From Cruorifilaria tuberocauda (taxonomy: Eukaryota; Nematoda; Chromadorea; Rhabditida; Onchocercidae), in assembly GCA_013365365.1 (NCBI GenBank), contig JABVXU010000377.1, positions 1 to 53,237 of the forward strand: a stretch of 53,237 nucleotides of DNA. Direction: 5' to 3'. Numbering within the stretch: position 1 is the first letter of the stretch; every line of letters begins with the position of its first letter. This document shows positions 10,986 through 22,286 of this stretch, piece by piece. Both the position numbers and the translations under genes were made by a program. The notes beneath the pieces are model-generated. The model saw only the letters and a program-made list of their open reading frames with translations. It was not told the DNA's origin and did not search any database.

Positions 10986-13900
10986 TCAATTCCTAAATTC
11001 CAAATCGGCGGATGGTGGAAGCATATCGATCATTCTGTAAAAAATTATTATATTGGCGAGAAAGTTTTTGTTACTGTTGGAGTTCGCGAAAATTTTGAAA
11101 GGAAATTCTTCAAGATTTGAGCCAATTTCATTGCGTGGAAATAAATTTAACAAATAATTGGGTAATTTGTCCAGTTTCATTGTAGATATTCATATTGTTT
11201 TTGTAAATTAAAAGTATTTTTTGTTTTCTAAATTCTATCGTGCCCATTCACAACTTGAGACCATCTGCCTACCTATATATGCTCTATATTTTTTCACATG
11301 AAATTGAATACAAATTATTGTTAATATTATGCGAAATTATTGGGAAAGATAGAGAATGGTTTTCAAATTGATGTATTTTTGCAAGGATAGGAGTAGAAAT
11401 TTAGAGTAATCGTTGAGTAAATTCTCATTTTTAATTCATTTTTAATCCGTTTGTTAAAGTGAGTTTGATATAAATTCCTAGAACTTTTCAATTCTCGAAC
11501 CTGGAAAGTTCGCGTGAATATGGTGAAGTTGAAGCGAAAGGTCCAGTTCTGGTATGCATTGGACTACGGTATCTGCTTTAGGATACGGTACCTGAGGGAG
11601 GGAAAATGCAGGAGTGCTGAGGATTCTTTGTTGTTTCGTTGGATGCAAATGTGTATGGCAAGTTTGCAAAATTACTTTGAATGCTTTTATGGTTATAATA
11701 CTCTGTTGATATCCATAGTATCCATATTTGATATAAGAAATTATTGTTTTCTTCAGCTCATGTTAACCCAATTTGAATTATATAACCTGAATTGTGAAAA
11801 CAAGAAAAGGAAATTTGTCAGGAATGGTAATAAGAATGAATCCTTTTATGTTCGATTTCCTACCTAAATAATTTTCTCTAATTCCCGATTTTTTCACAAT
11901 TTAGCTTTAAAAAATTATTGAAAATCTACCTCTTAATTCAATTCTAGAAATATTAATCATATGGAAGTTATTCAACATTTGAAAATTATATCATATAAGG
12001 AAATAATGCATTTTAAGAATTCGACTAACATGTAACTCTTCAGGTAACTTCACTTATCAATGTTTTTAATAAGCTGGCAAACGTTGTCCTAAAAATAAAC
12101 TATCATCAGTTATTGTTTACGGCTTACAAAAAAATAATTATGCTTACCATCTTTCTGATTACCAACGAAATTATTATTATTAAAAATTTCAGCATAATAC
12201 ATATGTTTTCGAGAAGCTTAGAAACAAAAAAAAGGACTATCCTCAGAGATTTCAAAATTTTTTAAATGTCAAAATTGCCTCTGTGTTGCTTAATTTCATA
12301 AAATTCGGTGCTTTTTTATATTCGCTATTGAATTTTAAATAATTTTAAAATTAAATTTTAAAAATTTGCTGAAAATCTTTGCAAAAAATTCCATTAATTA
12401 TGATAATCGAAGAATCATTAATCATTTATCATATCAGTACTACAATGAACTTAAGTATGTTTATCATTAAAATATGAATGTTTTAAAAGATAATATAAAT
12501 CTCTGAAATTCTCAAAAATAATATTATTCAGTCCTTCATTCCTTAAAAGCTACACTTCTGTTAAATGCTTCTGTTAATGTTTCTAATTGCAGAATAGATG
12601 AGAATTTGAAAATTTACAATTACAACTTCTTCACAACCATTACACACTTCCCGAAAATCGTTGGAGCGGTATGGCGATTCATCATTTTTGCTAATTTTGT
12701 CAACATCGAAAAAAAATAAATAAAGAATCCATTAATTTCTAAAAAAAAGACATTTTTAAATTGCTGATGACAGCATATAAAAAGTTGCTGGGATGATTCA
12801 GAGGTTCATTGCTATTATTATTGAATTAAGTAATCGATATGCTGATAATGATTAATAAATTTCCAATGTAATAATTATTTAAAAAAACAATGTTTGCACT
12901 TCTCATTAGTACTAAGTAGATCTTTTGTAAATTTTGTATTTTTATATTTATTTAGTGTTGTATATTGCATACTTTCCTTATCAAATTAATAAGCATGTCA
13001 AGGTGTCAAATGGCTCGTTGTGACCAATGCAGATTGACTGAGGTCATAGGTAGACATTAGGCTGGACGTCTCATTGATTCATTTAATATTATAATACAAA
13101 TTACTTCCTCGTTCTATAAATGATGAACGTCGATATTCGACATTGATGAAATTGCTATTTTATTAAATTATTATCACTGCATTCAATTTCGATTTCTTAT
13201 ATCTTTGATGATAACCTAAATTGTTATGAATCGAAAAACTTCACTCTCCAATTTATATCTAAAATTTTAAGTCCTACGTTTACAAATAGAATTAATACCA
13301 ATTATATTTTGTTATGTGAGATTAACTCAAAGTATTTATAATCTATTTCGGTTGAACAGTAATATTTAACACAAAATATCTTTCTTAAAACTGTAACAAA
13401 TAACATTGTTACTCATTTCAATCATTTAACTTTTCATGAATAACTCCCTGAAAATTGTTGCGCATTTGATAAAAAGAAATTTTATGCTTAAGCAAAAAAC
13501 ACTATAAGATCATTATTTTAGTGTTTACGGAAAGTTGTCTTATCTTTTTTTACTTCTTCTACTATACTTACTTGAAAAGAGTATGAAATCACTGTCAGAT
13601 AACTATCCAATGAAAATCTGAGAAAAATGCAGGTGGAAATGTTGCCGATAATTTTTTCATTAAGAACAAAGAGCATTGATTCAATTAATGAAATTAGACG
13701 CTTTCGATGAAACAATACGGTAATGGCTTATTTCTGGAAATATTCCAATTTCAGTTACTTTTTCGAGATTTTCTAATTCTTAATTCTCAAAATTGTTGCG
13801 AAAAATTTTGATAATATCCGAAACTCAATAAATAACGGAAATACAAAAGGTATTTCTACAAGTTTAAAAACAAAAACAGTTAAGTTATATTCCGGCTGTT

Positions 13901-16430
13901 AGCACTTAAAAGCCTTTTATTTCTTACTTGTTAGATATATTATCTGAAAAAGCGATAAATTTAAATGGAAATATGCAAATTATACAGAGAAGAATGAGCC
14001 AGAAAATTTTGGAAGTGAAACAATCAGTGCGGGAAGTAGGCAAAGGAAATGGGAAGTAATTCACTAATTTGCTAGGCTAATTATTGGCTAATCATATGAC
14101 TAGTCATTGTTTCTCTCATTGTCTTATACTAGAAAAGCAAAATTCATCGAAAGTTTTTTATGATATAAATGCACATATTGATTAAACCTTGGAGCCAAGG
14201 TAGCTATTGTTAATCATAATGCTCTGAAGCCAATTAAAGTCAACTAATATCACAAATTACACCATATAAACTTTAGGATAAAACTGTTATTGGAGAGTTC
14301 GTTGATAATGTGAATTGGAACAAAGTTCAAAAATGACAAAGATCTTTCTTAGAAAGGTAACAATTATTAGAAATATCATATCATATCATATCGAGAGAAT
14401 CTAAGCATCCAACAACGAAAAGAAATAATATATTTTTCAAATTTGAGCGAGAATTTTTTTATTTCGATTATTATACTTCAAGGCTAATCTTCAAAAGAAA
14501 AGAAAAGGAAAAGTTAGATGTTAACAACTGCTTACAATCAACTGATTTGGTGTCTATGATCATCGCTTCGATTAACTAATTTATTTTATTACCTCCAATT
14601 AATTTTCATTCCAATCGATTGATGCACTTTAAAATTGCAACGAATGAATCAATTTTTATTAATTGTCATTATGATGTCATTATAACTAATCAAAATGATT
14701 TGAATTTCTCATCTATTCCATAGACATAGCTTAGCTTAGTTAATTTGGAAAATATTACGAATAAATGCTAATTTCGGAAGAACTTCTAAAGATCAAAGTT
14801 TTGTGATCAAGTATTACCTTGACCAAAGATTACGGTACACGTGTAAGCGTTTACGAGTATTCTTTGAACAGCTTGGCAACTTCAAATTATTTTACATTAG
14901 ACTCATTTATATTCACATGGCTAAAAATTACTTCTTACGTTACTTATTATAATAATATTGTTGAGTTCATAAAAGGAAATAAATTTTCAATAAAAATGAA
15001 AGTTAACTTTAAAAAAAGAATAAAAGCCAAGAAAATGTATGGAATGAAATAAACAAAACGTCTATTTTCAAGAATTACAAATTGCGCTGATTGCAAGTTA
15101 ATCTTGCATAATCACTAAAATAAATTTAATTTATTAAAATATATTTTAAAATCTCTGAATTATATATTTTAATCCGAAATCACCACAACTTATTTTATGT
15201 TGAAATATTTCGGCGGTTTCTTATGAAAGAGATATTATCAGCAACCTTTCTTCATAATTTTATTAATTTATGAGATGGCTAATTTATAGCTAATCAATGA
15301 TTGGCTGATTTGTCACAAGAATCATGCATGCATGCTTTTCCTGCACTGAATCATGTTTTTAATGATGTGAAAGTACAAAAAAATTTTTGAAAATGGTTTT
15401 TGAGGAAGAATAATTAAGATTCCGGTTTGTACAGGTATAAATGATAAATAGAAATTAAATCAAATATTTTTCCTAATTGAATAATTGATTGCTGAATAGA
15501 TTTATTAATTGATAAATATGGCAAATATCAGTTCACATCGTATTACTGACATTCATCCATTCAAATCCATCGTATAAAATTAATGTCAAATTAGGTACTT
15601 TCAAACATTTATGCAATTTGAAATATTTAAATAAAATATCAAAACGATAATTAATTGATACAATGGGTAATTGAAATGATCGTAAAAAAGTTATACGTAA
15701 AGTAGTCAACTTTAAAACTTATGCATAACTTTATGACAAGTTATCGATTTAGCTCAATGATTTTTTTAGTTGCGGAATTAATATCGTTAATGAAACATTA
15801 ATCATTTAAAGGATTAGCAGTCTTCGAAGAATGAATTACAGTAATGACTTCAAATTAAAACAAAGCGATGCTTTCAGGAATGTAAAACGTTGATCGAAGT
15901 GTTAGAGTATGAATCATTTACAAATTTTCGGAATAATCTTTGCTAAATTTGAATCTATCATTTCTTTATAAATATGAATTAAGTGCAAATTGTGTAAGTG
16001 AAAAGTTACAACTTAAATTTGAAAAATTCGATAACTTTCAAACTTGACACTCACATATTTGAAAGTGTTAAGAAGAAATAATTCAGAATTGAAATACTTT
16101 TTTTTAGAGAAACGTTTTACTGTTGTTGAAAAATGAGTTGTTCATTCTTTTAAAACATTAATAAGATGATATAAATGACGTAAAATCAAAATAAAGCATT
16201 GATATTCGACAGATAAGCGTTATCATATTTGTGATAAATTGTGACAATGTTTCGTTGTATCGATGATATTAACATTTTACAAATATTATCATTTTCATTT
16301 ATTTTATGCAACACTTCACACTTAAATAAATCAAAATTTAATTCAAAAATACTTCTAATAAAAACGAAAAAGTTATATTAATAAAAAAAATAAAAAAAAA
16401 AACTTTTTTTCGTTATTTCAAAAATTTATT
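10986..16430. other. AT-rich gap without a supported gene
   Basis: More than 5 kb is dense in stops. Two small exceptions stand out by composition. One is 11478-11669, less AT-rich and open on both strands. The other is 12990-13080, a less AT-rich patch without a long frame. A (ATATC)3 repeat lies at 14377-14392. Nothing here can be tied to a gene family. Confidence 0.55.
16425..16430 (-). terminator. poly(A) signal of the globin gene
   Basis: AATAAA on the minus strand (TTTATT on plus), about 47 bases beyond the globin stop codon. Confidence 0.6.
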
Positions 16431-16476
16431 TTGTAACAAAGCTAAAATACCATTGATAATTTAATTATATCCGAGT

Positions 16477-18219
16477 TCATTTGAAGTAATCAATAAGAGC
16501 ACCAATTGTTTGAAATAATCTTTGCCAAGCTTGTTCAGCATTTTCATCTTGTCGTCCTAATGCTTTCCGAACATTTCCCAACAATGGTTTTAACATTTTC
16601 TATAAAATTTCTTTGATTAACACAAAGTCTTCAATTAAATATGATTTTGATACTAATTGTATTTGCTAGAAAAATCTCAAAACCTTATCAAATCATTTCT
16701 GATTTGATTGATCATTGCAGTAATAATTAAGTATTTTGTCAGTAACTATAGTAATTTCTCCTTGAACTTTATTTCAGCATTATCAGTGATCAATTAAATC
16801 TCTTCCAAATTTCAATTTATTCAAAATATATTCTCTCAGTTGCAATGAAAAGAAATTTGCAGAAAAAAATATTTTTTTTAATTTATCGTAATTTTCATAG
16901 GAACAATTTGAATTTTGCAGATTGCTATTCTAATTCAAAACAAATCTCTTCTTTTAAAAAGAAATTGTAATAATTTTTCAAAAAACTGAAATGAATCTTT
17001 ATGGTTTTGAAATTCAATACTGATTGAATGATTACTCGAAATACCTGTCATACCTGAATATGAAACATTTTTATATTATGTTTTGCATGCTTAATTGAAA
17101 TCCGCTTCAATACTTTGTAAGGCACTTCGCCATTGCTCAAACATTCAACGATTTTTTTTAACGCATTCATATAAGTGCATGCAAATTTCCGCAGAACAGT
17201 AGATGATATCAACGAACTATCCGGTATAGCACGAAACTGAGGCCAGAAAAATTTGTAATCCGGATTTTCCGAAAGTATCCTAAAAATTAACTACCATTTC
17301 ATACTAAAATAAATCATTGTTCCAATTAATAAATTAGCTGTAAATTAAAAACTCAATAATTATCATCGTCAGGAGGATATATTTATATTATTAAAATTTT
17401 ACAATTATTCTTTATTATTTGTTTATTGATTGAATTTGCGATCGATTTGGAATGAATGTAACAAATGTCATCCTAATCCGTTTTATTATACTGAGTGATG
17501 AGAGTGGTAAGGCAAAAATATCCAATAATTGATCAAGTGATTTTGTTAATTCCAAACTTCTTTAAGAAAGTAAGTTTAAAGAACATATCTTGGGCAATAC
17601 CTTGAGAAGCCTAAAATGGCGTATGAAATAATAGAACAATAGAAAAGTAATTATAGAAAGACAGACTGTACTTCAATATTTATGTGAAATAAGTAAATAA
17701 AATTTATTCCTTTATAAGTGCTAACTCAAGAAATATTCGAAGACCATTCGCTTCTAAATCTTTTTCAAATAGATTGAATGTTTCTTTTAATAATTTACGA
17801 TCTTCAGCAGAAAACTTGCTCACTTGATTTGATAGGAAATCACCTGTAATAATGAAAGATCGATCAAATTTTGCTACGTTTAATTACAACTTTTCATTTA
17901 ACTTTTATTTCACATTCAGTTCATATTGTAAGTTAACTATCTAAAAATAATTATGAATGAATCAATCAAATAAGCTATAAAATATAATAATATCAAACAA
18001 GAATTTTGAAAGTAAACAGAGCTCTCAAGTTTTTTATACAAATTGAATGATTCGATATAGATTCCAAAAGTTTATTTAAATAATCAAAAAGTATATAAAA
18101 TGAATTTAAGATCATATCAAATACTTACTTATCCTTTTTTGATTAAGTGTGACAGCTTGCGATTGTTTTTCATCATTGGTATCATTCTTAACTTTGTTCA
18201 AGTAAAGTGATCGATACAT
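16477..18219 (-). CDS. nematode globin
   Basis: Four exons on the minus strand: 18129-18219, 17726-17843, 17054-17279, 16477-16599; all phases fit, 185 residues. After a 40-residue N-terminal extension comes a globin fold: helix A from about SAEDRKLLKETF, B-helix Gly64, the CD segment NPDYKFFWPQFRAIPDSSL, a proximal histidine (F8) at H134 in ISIKHAKHNIKMF, and G/H helices ending IGALIDYFK. The first globin-domain intron interrupts codon 70 in phase 2, matching the conserved globin position B12.2. The later intron (phase 0, after Q145) sits near the conserved G7.0 site. The residue aligned by eye to distal E7 is F102, not His or Gln. No signal peptide is seen, so it is probably intracellular. 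Roles in oxygen binding, sensing or redox chemistry are inferred from the family. Confidence 0.9.
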
Positions 18220-21200
18220 GACGGAAATCAATCAATATGATATTTTACAGCAAAAATTTCTTTCTAAAATGAGCGAACATATTGGTTGAAAAAAGTACGA
18301 GAATGAAAACAAACAAATTTGTAAATTTAGGAACAGTAAATAAAAAATAATCTTTTTCTTTTCTCTCAAAATTCGAAAGTATTTTTTCATATTTTCGAAA
18401 TTCTCCAATAATATCACAATTATATTTGAACATTTTAAATTGATCATACACTACTATACTTGATCAATTTAAAATGGAAAAAGTTTGAAAATTCTTAACA
18501 CCTAGATCTCGAACTTTATCACTGTATCAATTTGGGTTACTTATTATTAATTCAAACATAATTCATTTATATCTGTTAAATAGAAGCTGCTGCTGAAAGC
18601 TTTTACAAGTACAACATTAAAGAAGAAGAAATCTTCGAGAATAAATCTCTTCTAATTTATTGATATCATGGAAAGTAATGAAAAACTGCGTGATTGCATG
18701 ACACTTTAATGTGTATCCTAAAAAATATGCTCGTGCAAAAAACTTTTAACTAATTTTAAATATTATTAATAAAATTTTTAAGAAAAAGTCAGGAATTATG
18801 GATGCATGGATTGTGATCTTTGGTTTGAAATTTGTAGAAAAAAGCTTTTTAAATAATCGTATAGTGATATTTTCATTACTATTTTCAATTTTTAATTTTT
18901 TCTTTATCCTTCATTTTAAATGTATTTCCTTTTGATAAAGTTATCCTTTTATTTTAAATTTATTTCTGTTCATTTTAATGGCTTCCTAAAATTAGCTTAA
19001 TTCAAGCAATTTTGCAAATTCAGCTTTTTTTTGATTTGTTATTTCCTGGATTAATATTTTTATTAATTTTCAGAGAAATTGAAAAAAAGTTCTCCAAAAA
19101 TCACAAAAATCTGATTTCTCTTTTTTGGTTAAATGAATTGATTCCACTACAATTAGCCATTGAATTACTGAATTATCTTTTCTTAAATTATATGAATCCA
19201 TTCGACAATTTATATAGCAATAATTTATTTTAATTATCAGTTAGCATCGCCAAAGCTTTCTATATTTCCACTGTCTTAAATCACTCCAACTAACCATTCA
19301 TCCATCTCTCATCGCATCTTTCTAATTTTTGCTAAAATTTACAATTTGACCCTTATGACCTCTTATGAGCTTTCTCTTTTCTTTAGTTATATATTCAAAA
19401 ATAATATTATCATATTGAATCAGTAAAGCATATTTCGAGACAAGCTGTACAAAGTAATTTAATTTTCATTTTAATTAAATATTAGAGTGAAATCGAAGCT
19501 TAACTCTCATTGAAATGTTTTGTCAATATTAATCATTTCGTATAAAGAAAGAATAAAATATTCAATGGATTTCAACGGCTTGATTTCTTATTTTCTTGAA
19601 AATCAAACTTTCTTTAGTATTTTCAAAAGAATAATTAATTTCTAATTTTATCAAAAGATTTTTTTTAATTATTTAATTTTTATTAAAAATACCAATTCAT
19701 TAATAAAAATTTGAATCAAATTTACTAAAATAAAAGTGTTAACTAATGCTTTAATCAAATAATTGAAATTGCACTAGCAAAAAACATTTTAGAATTTTGC
19801 TAATTTCTTTTTCTTCTGCAAACAACGCGTAATTGAAATATTGTTATTCAAAAATGATTCAAACTTTAATCTAAGGCTGCTTGTGATCATTAATTTATCA
19901 TCTCATTCCATAATTTTCCTCATCAGTATTTATTTGCTGCATTCCTTCCTTCCATCTTACAATTTAAAATTTAATATCGATTAGTAAGTAAGCAATTGAA
20001 GATATCTTACTAAATTCATTTCCCCTTTTTCTCTCATTTCTCTTTAATCAATTTCGCTTCATATTAATTAATTATTCATTAGATGCATTAGACAATCATT
20101 TATGTAATTCGTCGAATTTCTTGTAAAATTGATTGTTTCACAGTAAACTCATTTCATCACGCTTAAAAAAGAAATTTCCAATCCACTTTCTCTTTAACTC
20201 AAAAATCCAAATTTTAAAAATTTATTTTCACGCTTAAATCACTATTAGCTTCGTTCTAAGCTATTAATGCCAACTTTGCGAGCATTAATAATAATTAAAA
20301 TTTTATAGCTATTTATTTAGTGCAGTTCAAATGCTTCAAATATATTTACAACTGCCTATTAAACTGAAAATTCTATAAGAGTGCTACTATAAGAATTGTT
20401 TGATATTTGTAATTTGTAATGGTATTTGCAATTTGGAAGATTAAAATGGTTTGTTTCAACTTTCTTTTATGATTTTCATCGTAAAGTTAATTTTCTACAA
20501 TTTATTCAAAAATTTCAATCAGTGTCTTTTGATTGCATAATGAATATAATTGAAATGATAATTATTAATCAATATCTAAATATCTAAATACCAAAAAAAA
20601 ATTTTCCATTTTAGATATTACTTCTTAAATATAAATTTCTCATAACAGATATTCAAAAAGCCATTTCATACCATTTAAATTGAATTTTCAATAATTTCAT
20701 TTGTAAATGCAATAAAGTTATGCTAACTTAGTTGAATGCTCTTTCTTTTCAGATCACATAGCTTTTTTAAACAAAATTTGATTTCTTTTTACATATATTT
20801 GTAAAGTTTATGGAGAAATGAATGAAATATTTATGTGAAGAAAGTTTTGAAAGCATATAATTGATCTAAAATGAAATTTGCATACTCAAACTCTTTCATT
20901 TGAAATCTTAAGATAGAAGGAATTGTATCAAAATACATTTTCTGATACATTTCCCGCGGAACAATTCTTTATTTTCACTTTCAAACAATTCAACGTTGAA
21001 ATATTAAAAGGAAATGAATGGCATTGTGCTTAAGAGAATTTCTTTAGCTATGAGAAAGTTTATTTCCATCCAATCTCGAAATGATAATTAATTTCCAATT
21101 TGTTTTATTTTTGTTTTTATATTTTTTACTCTCATATAATTCTCAAAAGTTTCAACATTTCTTTTCCCTTTCATTGTTGTTATGCGAGAAATTCTTTGTA

Positions 21201-22270
21201 TAATTTGTAAATTTTAGCAATTAACTTAATGAGCTCATTTCATTTGTGACCGAATACTTTTTTTCTAATAAATTGCTTCTATATATTTCATCGGTAGCAA
21301 CATGCTTAGACTTAATTAATGTTATTAATTAAATTCAAATGATGACATGCATGCATGCATTCACATACACATTCAACGAAGTTTAATATCAACAAATTAA
21401 TGAAATGCAAAAGTCGTAAAAATTGATACTTTCCGATTAATAATTTGAATTTGCAATTATTTGACTTATTAAAATGCAAAAAGATTCACTGAGTGAAGTG
21501 AAGTGAAACAAGCAATGAATGAAATGAATTATTTATCTGATATAAATTGAATTTAAACTCAATGCTTTTAGTGTTTGAACAGTTTGCTAAGTGGAGAGGG
21601 GTGGATATTCGAGGATGGAAGAATTTATTTGCATTTAAATGTTGATGAATTTAAAATTGATTAGGCGGAGCTGTTTTCTCTTTTCTTACAATGCTATTGA
21701 AATTGAGCGGATGAAAATGAGGTGAATGAGTCACACGAAAAGCTTCGATCCTTAGACGAAGCTAATTTCATTCAATTCAATATAACCACAGTTATTTCAA
21801 ATTCGCCAATTTGTTTCTCATTTTTTAAATTAAAAATTTTCAGCTAATTTTCCTTCCATTTTTTAGTATTAATATTTACCTAAAAATTTCGAAGAATTCA
21901 TTTGAGTGTCATGAAAACAACAAAATGCTATATTATCTTATAGATTATTTGGATATCACAAAATTACCCATTCTTCGAAATCTGTTATTATGTAATTTAT
22001 TTCAGGAGTAATGGAATTTTTCAATTGAAATCTATCGTGAAAAATACTATTTGATTTTACTCGAGAATTCAAATCAAATCCTCGTAATTAAATGATTTAA
22101 CAAGCACTGCTATTATTACTACCACTTGACGATGAAATTTCCATTTCCTTACATTCTTCTATCCCTACTATAACAAAAAAAAAGTAATAAAACTAATGAA
22201 AAGTTATTGGGAAGCGCTATCAGATCAAAATCGAACTCTTCCTATGATTGTTGCCAACAGCTAAATATCA
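18220..22270. other. AT-rich spacer between globin and CARP genes
   Basis: These 4 kb hold only short AT-derived open frames (for example 18232-18451 minus, 19012-19233 plus) without domains or paired splice sites. Palindromic CATGCATGCATG runs occur near 21345. The segment between the two genes' start codons is a shared upstream region, since they are divergently transcribed. Confidence 0.6.
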
Positions 22271-22286
22271 TTTTTGTGATAGAATC

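Noticed and set aside
10986..11180. Leftward frame MKLDKLPNYLLNLFPRN...
   Set aside because: No upstream acceptor, an implied 40-base intron, and joining the downstream piece runs into a stop at once. No family match.
17721..17725. A non-canonical GC or AG donor for globin exon 2
   Set aside because: A normal GT donor (GA|GTTAGC) exists one residue earlier and gives the conserved B12.2 position, so no unusual splice is needed.
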